Source of the DNA: Symbiodinium microadriaticum
Taxonomy: Eukaryota > Sar > Dinophyceae > Suessiales > Symbiodiniaceae
Assembly: GCA_001939145.1 (NCBI GenBank)
Contig: LSRX01000078.1
Location: 125,594-189,593 of the forward strand
DNA: 64,000 nucleotides
Direction of reading: 5' to 3'
Made by a program: the position numbers and the translations under genes
The notes under the pieces: model-generated
Database searches by the model: none
What the model was told of the DNA's origin: nothing
The model's input: only the letters and a program-made list of their open reading frames with translations
Shown here: positions 29,709 to 40,862 of the stretch, one piece after another
How positions within the stretch are numbered: position 1 is the first letter of the stretch
Layout: each line of letters starts with the position of its first letter

Positions 29709-31649
29709 ATGCGTGATTGCGAGGTTCGGTGGGAGAGGCTGTCGCCTCAGCACCGCACCCTCTTTTCCCGAGCGAAGACGAAGGAGGTGACAAGCTTCAT
29801 ACAGCAGGCGGCTGTCCGACGATGCTTGGACCAGGCCGAGGACAAGGAGGCTCACGACAGCGGGCGCTTCATGAAGTGTAGATGGGTTTTGACGTGGAAA
29901 CCCATCCCAGAGGAGGAGCGCGAGGAAGCCCTGACGGACGCCCGCAACAATCCGAGCACTATGATGGATCCACAGGCCATGAAGAAAGCAAAGGCCCGCA
30001 TCGTTCTTCTGGGATATCAGCACCCAGACCTCCTTCGTGAAGGGTTCAACTCCAGCGCCCCCGTTCAGTCGGTGCTCACCCGCAACCTTGCCTACATGAT
30101 GACGGTCACCAACGGCTGGCAGCTGGAAGGACTTGACCTTTCTACAGCGTTCCTACAAACAGCTCCCAAGGAGGAGATGCGGATTTGGACACAAGGCGTG
30201 TCCGAATTGCGAGAAGCCCTGGGCATCGGCGACGACCAGCTGATGCGTGTGCTCAAGGACTTCTATGGTTCGACAACGGCCCCACGTGGACTATGGCAGG
30301 ACCTACATGCCAAGTTCACCAGTCTTGGTGCTACTAAGATCATGTCTGACCCCTGCATGTGGATTTGGTCCGAACCGGTGGCCAATCCAAGGAACAGCAT
30401 GGATCGCTACAAGACGATCGGCATGATGGGTGGCCACGTGGACGACTTCAACCGCGCCGGCGACCTTCAGAACCCCAAGTGGCTCTCCATACGAGCCGAG
30501 ATCGACAAGGCCTATAAGTGGGGAACCATCAAGAAGGACAACTACAGGCACGCCGGCACAGACGTGATTTCTCGACGTACTGCGGATGGTGGCCACTCCA
30601 TTGAGGTGAACCAGAATCAGTACATCGAGGGGATCTCAGACTTCCACCTTGCGGCGCAGTCTGGACGTGACCTGGACAGCCCACTAGACGATCGCGAGGT
30701 GTCCGCGTGTCGCGCGGCACTAGGTGCGCTACAGTGGGCAGCTGTGCAGACTCAGCCCTTGATCTGTGCCAGGTGCAACCTTATCCTTTCGGACCTGTCG
30801 CATTCTCCGAAGTTCAGCCTGGCCAGAGAGATTCAAGGTCTGATCGGGGAGCTGCGGTCGAGTCCGATGCGATTGACCTTTCGGCCCCTGCCTGGAGTCA
30901 AGCATTGGCAGGATGTTCATGTGATCACTTTGGGTGATCAGGCGCATGCCAACCGACCTAAAGGTGGTTCCACTGGCGGCATCCTCACCTTCCTTGGAGG
31001 GCCAGCTCATGCACAAGGGGAGCCTTCTCAGCTGGTTCTACTGGGCTGGAAGACCTGGAAGCTACAGCGCGTAGCAATAGGGTCAACAGACGCCGAGGTG
31101 CAAGCGATGGTTGAGGCCGAGGACATTAACTTCAAGACACGTCTGACGTGGGCAGAGCTGAACAGTGCTACTGTCGACAAGGGCTTCAACTTCTTGCGAG
31201 CAGCCGAGTGTGCCGCATCGGCTGTGCCAGGCATCTTGGGGACTGATTCCAAGGGTGGCTACGACGCTGTCATGAGACATGAAGGGCCAGATCTTGGCTT
31301 GTCGAATGCAAGAGCTGCCATCCAAGGGCATCAGCTCAAGGAGGGGATGAGACGTGCAAAAACCCGTCTCATTTGGCTTGCGAGTGATTTCAATTTGTCG
31401 GATGCCTTGACTAAGCGATCATCAGAGTGCCGCAAGAGTTTTGTACAGTTTCTTCGTAACGGCATAAGGATGCTTAGGTTCAATCCCGACTTCGTTGTTT
31501 CAGCTCAGAAAGCTAAACAGCAGGGCCTTGATGCTGTAAGTCAGTTACGACGGGGCAACACAGGGATCAAGAGTCAAGAAAGTTTTTGGACTGTTGCAAC
31601 AGAGCTGTTGTGTGCGTTCTTTAGGCAACATGTGACTGCTGACGGTTGA
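29709..31649 (+). CDS. Copia-2 RT-RNase H protein (646 aa, lacks Gag/PR/IN)
   Basis: Copia-type reverse transcriptase (RVT_2) and RNase H in one intact frame. Visible landmarks: KCRWVLTWKP at the RT entry, KARIVLLGYQ, the LSTAFLQ block, the catalytic GHVDDF (D245-D246), then RNase H with D410, E463, D513 (TDSKGGYD) and the closing LSDALTK motif. The N-terminal ~60 residues have no integrase or protease features. The ATG at 29709 is the first Met in a frame that opens inside the 5' LTR. The last ~18 residues are LTR-encoded. It could act as a trans-working RT or be a remnant spread by a helper element; its frame has no stops or shifts. Confidence 0.9.
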   Translation: MRDCEVRWERLSPQHRTLFSRAKTKEVTSFIQQAAVRRCLDQAEDKEAHDSGRFMKCRWVLTWKPIPEEEREEALTDARNNPSTMMDPQAMKKAKARIVLLGYQHPDLLREGFNSSAPVQSVLTRNLAYMMTVTNGWQLEGLDLSTAFLQTAPKEEMRIWTQGVSELREALGIGDDQLMRVLKDFYGSTTAPRGLWQDLHAKFTSLGATKIMSDPCMWIWSEPVANPRNSMDRYKTIGMMGGHVDDFNRAGDLQNPKWLSIRAEIDKAYKWGTIKKDNYRHAGTDVISRRTADGGHSIEVNQNQYIEGISDFHLAAQSGRDLDSPLDDREVSACRAALGALQWAAVQTQPLICARCNLILSDLSHSPKFSLAREIQGLIGELRSSPMRLTFRPLPGVKHWQDVHVITLGDQAHANRPKGGSTGGILTFLGGPAHAQGEPSQLVLLGWKTWKLQRVAIGSTDAEVQAMVEAEDINFKTRLTWAELNSATVDKGFNFLRAAECAASAVPGILGTDSKGGYDAVMRHEGPDLGLSNARAAIQGHQLKEGMRRAKTRLIWLASDFNLSDALTKRSSECRKSFVQFLRNGIRMLRFNPDFVVSAQKAKQQGLDAVSQLRRGNTGIKSQESFWTVATELLCAFFRQHVTADG

Positions 31650-31859
31650 CTCTTGATTGCCATGTTTGCTTGCAGCAAGGGGCCCCTTACTTGTGGTTCG
31701 TGCGACGCCATAGGCTTCACGAGAAAAGGTTCGCCGAAGAGCCTTTACGACTTCAGCTCCAGGGAGTTTTTGCTATTCGAGCCCAATCGTTCTGCATTTC
31801 TGGTTTCAGGATTCTGTTCTTCAGACAAGCCAGTGCAGTGAGCGCCCTCCGCTACTGCA
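31595..31859 (+). repeat. Copia-2 3' LTR (265 bp)
   Basis: Second terminal repeat, identical to 29393-29657. The pol frame runs 52 bases into it and stops at TGA 31647-31649, so the LTR encodes the protein's C-terminal residues. Confidence 0.95.
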
Positions 31860-31864
31860 GAACT

Positions 31865-32045
31865 GAACCCGCCAGCTAAACCTTAAACCATAAAGCCCTA
31901 AACCCTGAAACCCTAAACCCTAAACCCTAACCCTAAAACCCTAAAACCCTAAAACCCTAAACCCTAAACCCTAAAACCTTACAACCCTAAACCCTAAAAC
32001 CCTAAAGTCCATAAAACCCTAAAGCCCTAAACCCTGAAACCCTAA
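31865..32045 (-). repeat. CCCTAAA block next to Copia-2
   Basis: Dense CCCTAAA/CCCTAAAA words directly after the target duplication. Confidence 0.85.
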
Positions 32046-32139
32046 ACCCGAACAATATGAGAAAGCCCTTACAAGCCCTGCAAGCCATCAGACTCCAAAC
32101 CCTATAGTCCCCTTATAGCCATCAGAAACCCGAAGACCC

Positions 32140-32560
32140 TCAGCCCTGGGTTAGGGCCTGTTTAGGGCTTAGGGAGTTTATAGGGTTTAGGGGTTAGGGT
32201 TTATAGGGGTTTAGGGTTTAGGAGTTTAGGGGGTTTAGGGCAAACCTTAAAACCCCTAAAGCCGTCAAAAGAGCCTTAAAGATGCTACGGACGATGAGGC
32301 CACAGGCTGAAATGCAGCGGCTGTGCCGACCTCAGGATGTGGGGCTTTAGGGTTCTGGGGTTTAGGGTTTTAGGGTTTTAGGGTTTAGGGTTTAGGGTTT
32401 TAGGGCTTAGGGTTTAGGGTTTGAAGGTTTAGGGTCTAGGGTTGTTCATGTTTTAGGGTCTAGAGTATGTTGGGTTCAGAGTTTAGGGTGTTTTGTATTT
32501 GGGTTTTTTAGGGCCTAGCTTGTACAAGTTTCAGGGTTTCAGGGTCTAGGAATTGGGTGG
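32140..32560 (+). repeat. TTTAGGG-like blocks
   Basis: TTTAGGG at 32160-32240 and 32340-32470, separated by ~90 bp of unique sequence. The orientation flips relative to 31865-32045. Confidence 0.8.
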
Positions 32561-33510
32561 TGTTTTACTTTAACTTTATCAAACCCTATGCCGAAATTTT
32601 GTGAAGTTAGTTCGCACACACACACATATGAAATGGTGGTTGTCACTGAGCAAGCTGCAGCAGCAGCAGCTGCAGCAGCTATTCCCCCTAGAGTTACCTA
32701 ATATGCTTGCTTTTGTTTAATTTTTTCCCCCGCGACCCTCATCCAATAAGTTAGGATTCGACGTCCTGCAAAATCCAACGACATCCTTCAATCAAGGAAT
32801 GTACAGGTTTTGGTAGAGCTGCCGGGTTTCGGCTGGACCTGGTGGTGGTGTTGTTGCCATCGAGGTTCCGGCACTGTAGGGTTTAGTGTTTGGGCGGCTG
32901 CATGCAATGCCTGAAGAGGTTCGGGTTTAGGGGGGCCCCAAGTCCTGCCTATAAAGTCCCCATACCTGTCCGAAACTTCAAAAGCTGCATGGAAACGATT
33001 GCTTCGTGAGGAACGTCTCCAGGGTCCAGCTCAGAAGAGACCCCAAGGTCTCAGGTCCACGTCGCGCCCCTCTGGTATTAACTCGGTTTGGGCCGAAGCC
33101 AATTTTTTTGGAGTTCGAGGGGTCTGGTAGCAACTCGTTTTTTGCGGCACCATGTCGCGGCGCTTGGTGCGCTTGCTGTCCGGCGAGGAGCTGACGTCGC
33201 CGAGGCACATGGAAGAAGGCGCGGTCGCGTGGTTGGCGAGCACTACCTCTTCCACGATGGCTGTGATCCTTCGTGATGACTCTGTGACCTTGTATGACCA
33301 GACCATAACTGATGGCTAGAGCATGGACGGATCCGAAACGGTCCCCAAAACAGGGTCGACATCCCCGACCTTGGCCTGCGACTGCAACAGGCGGCTCAAG
33401 CAGATGCACGGCGAGTGGTGTGCCGAGGTGCAGTCCTGAAAAGACACCCATGCGCTGACGCTGGGGTCCGCGGTCTTGCATAAGACAGTATAGCATAATA
33501 GACCCTTCCC
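32561..33510. other. Unique sequence, mostly unassigned
   Basis: Contains a CAG run (32656-32682) and a GC-rich segment 32960-33480 with open frames on both strands. Apart from the 55-aa ORF listed separately, nothing is recognised. Confidence 0.45.
33152..33319 (+). CDS. Short ORF (55 aa), possible host gene fragment
   Basis: An ATG in decent context (ACCATGT) opens a 55-residue frame starting MSRRLVRLLSGEEL and ending TITDG. The LLSGEEL-type start resembles the N-termini of many predicted dinoflagellate ankyrin-repeat/ubiquitin-like proteins, recalled from general familiarity. No downstream exon is recognised, so it may be a broken retrocopy or a first exon. It is one of few non-repetitive GC-rich spots in the flanks. 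Confidence 0.3.
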   Translation: MSRRLVRLLSGEELTSPRHMEEGAVAWLASTTSSTMAVILRDDSVTLYDQTITDG

Positions 33511-33597
33511 CCTAATATTAAAGGGCCCTCCCCCCCCCTCCCTAATATTAAACCGGAAATCCGACGGTTTGGTTTTAATATTAGGGGGGTTTCCGGC
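33511..33597. repeat. CCCTAATATTAAA palindrome (family K)
   Basis: CCCTAATATTAAACCGGAAA...GGTTTTAATATTAGGGGGGTTTCCGG with an extra CCCCTAATATTAAAGGGCC upstream. Confidence 0.8.
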
Positions 33598-34595
33598 GCC
33601 TACGGGTATGACTGGGATTACTGTAATGAGACTGTAGCCCCTGAGCCTTAAGAGCCGTAATTACAGCCGCGAGCCCGAGAACCCTTAGCCCTGAGCCCTA
33701 CAGCCTTAAGCTTTACGCCCTAAGCCTTAACCCCTAATTAAAGCCTTGAGCCTTAAACCCTAAGCCCTCAGCTCTAGTTAAGCCCCTAAACCCTGCAGCC
33801 CTGGTCCTGTGGGTTCAGTACTACTGTAGTCTTGGCTCTATTAATAACTAGGCCCCCCCCTAATGTTTTTTATCAACTTTCAATTGTGGGCCCGAAACCG
33901 CAAAATTCCCGGGGGCGGCAGTTTACTATTGGGGGGGGGTTAATAATCGTGGGCAGCGATTATGTCATAACATAATGCACTGCATGGTAAGTATTACGGT
34001 TTACATACAATACCGTACAATATAATGCAACATAAAGTATATGATCAATAGATGGATTTAAACCTAACATAAATACTAGATAACATGGTATAATGTTATG
34101 TAAGGTGATGCAATGTACTGTAATGTAGTGTAATGCAATGTAAAAACCAATCAAACAAACGATGCCGACTAAGACACAGGCACAAAGCCCGAATCTCGAA
34201 AGCCCAAACCCAAATCCCAAAGACCTTAGCCCTGTCAAACACATGAACCTACCTGATTCCAGGTGGCTGGACCTCTTGCTGCAAGGTGACGATGCAGCAG
34301 AGGCTTGCGATTTCGCCTGAGACGGGGGGTTACGATTTAGTTTCTATTGATTTGGAAGGAAAAGTTGTTTTTGATGGTTGTTGGAGTGGTGTTGGAGCGT
34401 TGGTGAGGTCTTGAGCCTTTCGGTTGTACGGCTCTGAAAATTCAGAGGCGAATCCTTTAGATCCAAAAGCCATTCGCCTAACAGCTGCAAGTCCGAAGCC
34501 CCAAAATTCTGCATCAACAAATCTGGGAATTCAAAGCAGAGCTGCAGCTGCTAATCTGCCAATAATTGTATAGGTCGGAATAACGAGATTTCATC
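33598..34595. other. Low-complexity and unassigned sequence
   Basis: 33640-33800 CCCTAAGCC-type words; 33850-33950 C/G-run-ended piece; 33960-34150 degenerate AATGTAATG words; 34200-34590 unique. No gene recognised. Confidence 0.5.
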
Positions 34596-34905
34596 CGGAT
34601 GATCATGGTCATCGTCATCATCATCATTATCATCATCAACATCGTTGTCGTCATCATCGTCATCACCATCATCACCATCATCATCGAAATCACCACCGCC
34701 GCCACCGCCACCGCCACCACCACCACCACCACCACCACCACCACAACCACCCTCATCATCGCCATCATCATCGTCATCATCATCAACAACATACTCATTT
34801 TCTTCTTCTTCTTCATGAACATCATCGCAATCATAATCATCATCATTTCATTATCATCATGACCATCATCAGAAGCAGCACCACCACCATCATCATCATC
34901 AGCCG
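34596..34905. repeat. CAT/CAC trinucleotide microsatellite
   Basis: 300 bp of ATC-phase trinucleotides with a CAC core at ~34715-34745. Long Met/Val or Ile/Thr frames here are artefacts of the repeat. Confidence 0.95.
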
Positions 34906-35211
34906 ACCCCAACAGTCCCAAACCCGAAAACCTAAACCCCAAATTGTACCCCACAAATCCGAAGCTCTAACTCAAGACCAGAAAAATGAACTGATGATTG
35001 TTTGGTGGCCAGTCGCCGGCGGACACCTCCCCACCGGAGCCGGGGGCACAAGGCCCTCGTCTTAGCTGATGCCCGGTTTCTGGTTTCGGATTCTAGGCTG
35101 TCCGTTGCAAGTCTTCGTGTTTAGGTTCGAAAGTTCAGAGTTCAGAACTTACGTATACATCTGTCTACTAATATGTCTGTATTTTTTTTTGCAAACTTAC
35201 ACACATTCTTA

Positions 35212-35330
35212 CCAACCGGCCAGCCAGGCAACCACCGAGCCAGCCAGCCAGCCATCCAACCAACTACCCAGCCAGCCAACCAGTCAGCCAGACAGCCAGC
35301 CGGCCAACCAACCAACCATTCTACCTAGCT
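35212..35330. repeat. CCAG/CCAA tetranucleotide repeat
   Basis: Degenerate (CCAG)n/(CCAA)n over ~115 bp. Confidence 0.9.
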
Positions 35331-35424
35331 AGCTTCCGACTTAAGGGTACATGTGCCTGATGCATTGAATAGCATGAGCAGTAGCAGAAAGGTCAACGAT
35401 TTTACAGTAGTGTGCTTGTGTCCA

Positions 35425-35679
35425 TCTATGTATCTATGTATGTATGTATGTACGTACGTACGTACGTACGTATGTATGTATGTATGTATGTATGCACGTA
35501 GGTATGTGTGTATGTATACATGCATGCATGTGTGTATTATTTATGTATGCATGTATGTGTATATACATGGGTTTATATATACATACGTGCACATACATAT
35601 ATAGTATATGTACATATATTAATTAGGATACGTATGTATATATGGATACATCTATGTAAATGTATAAGCTCTCTCTATA

Positions 35680-35715
<36 letters not shown>

Positions 35716-35925
35716 TGTATGTATGTATGTATGTATGTATGTATGTGTGTATGTATGTGTGTATGTATGTGTGTATGTAATGTATGTAATGTATGTAATG
35801 TATGTATGTATGTATGTATGTATGTATGTATGTATGTATGTATGTGTGTATGTATGTATGTATGTATGTATGTATGTATGTATTTATATGTGTATGTGTG
35901 TATATATATATAATGTGGGTATATG
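35425..35925. repeat. GTAT tetranucleotide microsatellite array
   Basis: Long (GTAT)n with GTAC, GTGT and GTAAT variants in two main runs (35430-35560, 35685-35890). All three frames read as CMYV-type periodic protein, so the ORFs are spurious. Confidence 0.95.
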
Positions 35926-36300
35926 TTTATGCATTTCCAGAGAGCCCAACGTCACCAACACGCCTTGCTCAATAACAATAAGAAATAATATGTGACTATA
36001 TCCTGTGTTGAAAGAGGAACAGGGATGCCACGTGATATGCCACACAATGCAGGAGCCCCCCCCCCAGGACAGAAAGCCTTTTAAGGTAGCCTCAGACTAA
36101 GCGACGCAACACAACGTCTTTCTAAACCTTAATTTAGGGTTCGGGGCGTAACCCCAAGCCCCAAACCGTAAAGCCCATACTGTAAACCACAAGCCCCAAA
36201 CCAAATCCCTTGGGCCCTTTTTTGGCTAGGCATCCCAAGCTTCCCGCAGGTCCCATGCGCCTCCTTGTGAGAAGGCCGCGGAGTCTCGGGGGTTTATACG
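35926..36300. other. Unassigned sequence
   Basis: Unique sequence with CCCTAAACC-like words near 36150-36210. No gene seen. Confidence 0.5.
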
Positions 36301-36396
36301 GTTGATGGTATAAATCCTGCATTACCTGAAGGACCCTAAACTCTGGGAACTATGGTAGAGTCCTTGTTATAGGGAATGCAGGATTAATATCATCAA
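36301..36396. repeat. Foldback family C copy 4
   Basis: GTTGATGGTATAAATCCTGC...GAATGCAGGATTAATATCATCAA. Confidence 0.9.
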
Positions 36397-36597
36397 GCGT
36401 AGGGTTTAGGGGGCTGGGGCGGAGGATGCTTTATTTTTGGGTTCAGGGTTTAGGGCTCTAGGATTCTAGGGCTTAGGGTTTAAACTTGAGGGGTGTCACG
36501 GGAACCAGCTGATAAGGGTGTTGGAGAGGGTGTCGCCTGGAGTCTAAAGCCTAATGACCCAATGTAGCAGCCTGAATATTTGGCCATACGAATGCGT

Positions 36598-36670
36598 AGG
36601 GCTCCTTGTTTGATTCGTCATGTTACTGTAGCATACCCCCACAACCCTACTCTAATCATGCAGGCCTATA
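36598..36670. repeat. Family I copy
   Basis: AGGGCTCCTTGTTTGATT...GTAGCATACCCCCACAACCCTACTCTAATCATGCAGGCC. Confidence 0.7.
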
Positions 36671-37237
36671 TAGGTCAGCCCGGCTCGACTTGGCAGACTG
36701 AGCCCCCTACCATTATGCTGAATACCTACTGCTGGCGGCCCCGGATCCTTTAGAAAAGCCGCATTCTCAGACCCAAAAAGCCCTTATTGTACCCCTCTGT
36801 AAGGTTCTGAGTTTCGGGCTTAGGGCTTAGAGTTGTTAGAAATTTTGGGTTCTTTTGTGCATGGACTCTTAAAAAAAAGTTGTGGTCTGAAGAAATCGGT
36901 AGCAGCTCCACGTTTTGCCCCCATATGACAGTCGCAGGGCTGACATCTCCCAAGCACTACCGTATCCTTCTGTAGAAGCCTTTACGGTTTAGGGTTCAGG
37001 GGTTTACTCTTTATTGTTATTTTGCAAGGGGGATTTCTTATGACAGCTATACCACATTTTGCCCCCCAAAACCAGTCTTCTAAAGATTAAGGCGGACGCA
37101 AATCGAAGGGGTCAGGCCCCTGTATAGTACAAGCCATAAGGTTGGAGCATTATCATCCTCATGACCTCGAGGTCAAGTATAAGAGATGCTAGCACTCATC
37201 CTCGGTTCTATAAGGGCCACTAAGAGGGTTTAGGGCA
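36671..37237. other. Unassigned sequence
   Basis: Mixed unique sequence with a few TTTAGGG words and a family-I-like core near 37040-37080. No gene recognised. Confidence 0.5.
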
Positions 37238-37347
37238 TGGGGGCCTTAATAATCAGAATAGGGGTTTTTGGGGCTATATTATACTGAAATATACTAGAAC
37301 TATTCATACGGAGCCCCCGAATTAGTATTGGTAATCATGAAGGCCCC
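37238..37347. repeat. Family I copy, full foldback
   Basis: GGGGGCCTTAATAATCAGAATAGGGGTTTTTGGGGC...ATACTGAAATATACTAG...GCCCCCG...GGTAATCATGAAGGCCCC. Confidence 0.75.
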
Positions 37348-37910
37348 GAAAACACACACCCCTCTAAGACTCCAAGCCCCAATCTGCCGAGAATCTCAGC
37401 ACGAGGGTTTGGGGCTTGAGGGTTATAGAGTTTTTAGGGTTTAGGGGTTTGGGCTTTTAGGGTTTAGGGAGCAGGGGCCCATTTTCGCCAACTTTTCTTG
37501 CCTTTCCCCCTGGATTTTGTCACCAATGGGCGACCCAATGTTGCTTTGCAAGTGCCCAAGGGTATGAAGTCCACTGCCCGGTTGGTCTACTGTCTTGGAG
37601 AGCCGAGTGCAGGGTTTCGTGATCGAGGGCTTTGGGTGTCTTCAGGTGGTAATGTGCTCATGTGTTTGTTTGTGTGCTTGCTGCTTGCTTGCTTGTCTCT
37701 TTTGGTGTGTCGCACCTTCCAGCTTCTCTTTGTCGGAATGAAGTGGTGATGGGCTTTCTTTGTTTTTTGTTGTGAGTGATTTTATTTTTGTTTGCGTTCG
37801 GTGGTCATGTTTTATGCCTTGCCATCATGATGCGCCCTCAGGACACCTGCACCGGAAGAGGATGCTTCCAGCTGGAAGGCACACCGAGCATCGACATAGG
37901 GCTTTTTCCT
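37348..37910. other. Unassigned sequence
   Basis: 37400-37470 TTTAGGG-like. The 37498-37749 ORF (83 codons) contains a cysteine/leucine-rich stretch from TGCTTG repeats and no domain. Confidence 0.45.
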
Positions 37911-38017
37911 AGGCAGTATTAGGGAGACCCCTTAAAGGGGACCCTTCTTAACCCTACTTATGGCTCTCTTAAAAGGGACCTTATTGAGAGGGTCTCTATC
38001 CCCAAGGGTACCCCTTC
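37911..38017 (+). repeat. Family E copy 4
   Basis: AGGCAGTATTAGGGAGACCCCTTAAAGGGGACCC...TTATTGAGAGGGTCTCTATCCCCAAGGGTACCCC. Confidence 0.9.
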
Positions 38018-38625
38018 ATCCAAAAGCCTATTTTTGGGTTGAGGATTTAGGTTTTGGGTTCCTTTTCAGGATCGGGTGACCTTACAAGCAAAAAATGGTG
38101 GTCCAGGTCGTATCTAGGTCAAGTTTTGTTCGAGATGTACTGCCCTTGTATTCGCCTTGAGCTCCCGATGCATCTCAATCAAGTTCATGCGGCAAGGGTT
38201 TACTCTGCAGCAGCCGCTGCTTAAGCAAAGGCGCGTCTACCCGTGCTTGAATTTGCACATGAACGTCTACGCCAACACCTCAAGCCCGCAACCCCCAAAG
38301 CCAGACTTAGACCCATGTAACAGCTTGAAGCCAGAGTCCTAGACCATCCTTTCCCCCATAAAACCTACCTTTTGAGGGATCCTTTTTTTGTGATTTCTAA
38401 CACGAATTCGGTGGTATTCCTCAGTAAATCCAAGATGAGGGCAGCATAAGAGCCTCAGCAGATACTTGTAAAGTAGACTTTCGTGGTATGGCCTAAGGCC
38501 AGCATACGACTTATGTAGGCGTCCGAAAAGCTTTTGAAGACTTGGCAATCGTATCCCCTCATAGTCCTTTGCACAGGACATAACTACATCATAGTATGCC
38601 ACAACACCTTGCTCTAATTACTAAC
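38018..38625. other. Unassigned sequence
   Basis: Unique sequence. The minus ORF 38339-38602 (87 codons) shows no recognised domain. Confidence 0.45.
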
Positions 38626-39070
38626 TCCCCAAAACCCTAAACCCCCTAAACCCCTAAACCCTCCCCAAACCCTAAACCCCTAAACCCCAAACCCTAAACC
38701 CCTAAACCCTAAACCCTTAAACCCTTAAACCCTTAAACCCTAAACCCTAACCCCCTAAACCCTAAACCCTTAACCCTTAAACTCTTAAACCCTAAACCCT
38801 AAACCCCTAAACCCTAAACCCTAGACCCTGAAAAGAGGATAGCTTTTCGATGCCGGGAGGCCGTCCTGCTGCCATCCGACGAGAAGGCCGGGAGAGCATT
38901 GATAGGCGTAGGGTTTAGGGGTGTAGGGGGTTGAGGGTTTAGGCTATATAGGGTTTTTAGGGTCTAGGGTTTTGGGGTTTAGGGTTCAGGGTTTAGGGGT
39001 TCTATAGGGTTTAGGGTTTCAGGGTTTAGGGTTTAGGGGCGTATAGTGTTTAGTAGGGGGTCAGGGTTCC
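38626..39070. repeat. CCCTAAA array, unique spacer, TTTAGGG array
   Basis: 38632-38828 is one of the densest CCCTAAA blocks. After ~75 bp of GC-rich sequence it flips to TTTAGGG at 38908-39060. The two arrays face each other (head-to-head C-rich, then G-rich). Confidence 0.85.
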
Positions 39071-40780
39071 CTTTATTAAGGGTTCGATCAAAGATTTTAA
39101 AGGTGTCTCTTATGTCATGCTGTTGAGTGCATGCTGGGTTTCGGGTTTTCCTACAAGAGCGGGTCCTTTATTTCGGAGAATGTTAATGGCCCTTATATCG
39201 AGGTTTCTTGTACTAAAAACGTCTTCTACCAAGTAGTGTCTATACTTGGTGTTTAGGCGTTCACACGTCCGATGAATTTCAATCGGCACGGTGCTGTACC
39301 CGCGACAAGGCTGTTCCGCCATTATACGATCCCAGCAAATAAACGCGGAGGCAGAAAGCCGCCCTGCTAACAGCGGTTTCATGGGCCAGCTCCTAGTCCT
39401 CATCCGCCAAAGCGCCCGAGCCATTGGTCGTGGGAGGATCTGTCTGTCTGTCTGCCTGTCTGTCTGTCTGTGTTTCTCGTCTCGAAACCTTCGTCTCATT
39501 ACCCGACGGTCAAGGGTAAGCCGTGTAAGCCTCCGCCAGTGCTTTGCGCATTCTTTCCCAAACCTTAAACGTCAAACCTCAAGCCCCCCCAAAAGAACTC
39601 AAGCCCAAAACAGACAAGCTCAACCACTTCAGCCCAGAGCATGAAAGCCTTTAGCGCCATTACTTTCAGTGTTGTTGCGTGCGCAGCCGGCTTACATGTA
39701 AGCTTTAAGATTGTCAGACCCTGAACCCTAACCCTACACTAAAAGCATCCCTAACCCTAAACCCGAAGCCCTGAGCTGTTGAACCGATTTCGGGCTGCAG
39801 CTCCGTGAAAAAGCCTGGAAAATTAGGGCATCACAATATGTTAATATGTTTCTCTCCCTGGTGTTTAGAAGTGAACCGGGGAACGGATTCTGGGGATTGT
39901 TACTGTGGGCAATAAAGTTACACAGGGACTGCTATAAGGATCCGTTTCCCCATTCCCTCCTAAGTACCAGCGAGTTTGTTCAACTTCGGTTGGGCCTTGT
40001 TCCCTGATTGAACCCCACTTGAACCAGTTGTGTCTTTCAGTGTTTCCCAGCTACTGCGAAACCGCAACCCCAAACTCAGTCCTCAGAAATTCAGGCCACC
40101 TGTCTCGAACTTGGCTTGGCCTTGGCCGGCAGCGTCCGCGACGTGCTGGTGCCAACGGGGTTTGGGGTTTAGCATGCCTGAAAGCTGTAATGAAAGGGCC
40201 CTGAATAGTCGGAACAGGATCTTGTTGTTTCCTCTATAAAATATACTCGGAACCCGCCTCTGAGGACTAATACTGGTCACTATTAGGCTTTACTATACCA
40301 GGCGTCTATACCATAGTTTCGAGTCGAGGTTTATGGGCTCGAGGGTGAGGGACTTGGGATCTAGGGTTCAGGACTCAGGATCTAGGTTTCACGGTGAGGG
40401 ATTTAGGGTTTAGGGTTTAGGGCGTGGGGTGGTGGCAAGCATCCACATGAACAGTTCAACAAGCGATGAATTCCTGTCCCTTTCGATGACCCGGTGTGAT
40501 TTATTTTTTCCCCGCTTATATGCCTACCCACAGATAGAAACATATGCGCATACTCATGAGTTCTACTGACCAGTGACGTTACATGTGTTTGGCGTTAATT
40601 ACTTTCTTGCTGATTAAGAAGAACGGTTTTAGGGGCCGCTACGGGGAGTAGTTTTTTGGGGCTTCGCAACGCCTGCTAGCGGCTGGTGGCGTGTCAGACC
40701 TCTGAGGGGTTTTGCAGCCCTCCAGCATACTGCCAGACAGCCGGTTCAATAAACCGATAGCTCAGGGATTACTACCGCGC
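39071..40780. other. Unassigned sequence with small repeats
   Basis: GTCT repeat at 39440-39472. A 129-codon minus frame (39110-39499) includes that repeat. Its remainder is not clearly protein. CCCTAAACCC words at 39720-39770 and TTTAGGG at 40395-40425. Nothing else recognised. Confidence 0.45.
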
Positions 40781-40782
40781 TA

Positions 40783-40793
40783 CACTACTACTA

Positions 40794-40824
<31 letters not shown>

Positions 40825-40826
40825 TA

Positions 40827-40862
<36 letters not shown>

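Larger units (their letters stand above)
29393..31859 (+). mobile_element. Copia-2: short RT-only LTR element
   Basis: A 2.5-kb element with 265-bp terminal repeats (TGCAACAGAG...CTACTGCA) that read as identical, flanked by a perfect 5-bp duplication GAACT (29388-29392 and 31860-31864). The interior is only 1.94 kb and holds a Copia RT-RNase H frame. Gag, protease and integrase are absent. The perfect LTRs and duplication mean it moved in this reduced form, so integrase and capsid were presumably supplied in trans. Confidence 0.95.

Noticed and set aside
32978-33496. 172-codon minus-strand ORF
   Set aside because: Basic, low-complexity composition with no domain; overlaps the plus-strand frame that looks more protein-like. 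Kept only as unassigned sequence.
34514-34954. Met/Val- and Ile/Thr-rich ORFs
   Set aside because: Encoded by the CAT/CAC microsatellite; no protein-like sequence outside it.
35353-35995. CMYV-repeat ORFs in several frames
   Set aside because: All frames of the GTAT microsatellite are open; periodic DNA, not genes.
39110-39499. 129-codon minus ORF as a gene
   Set aside because: Its N-terminal part is a GTCT microsatellite and the rest matches nothing I recognise.
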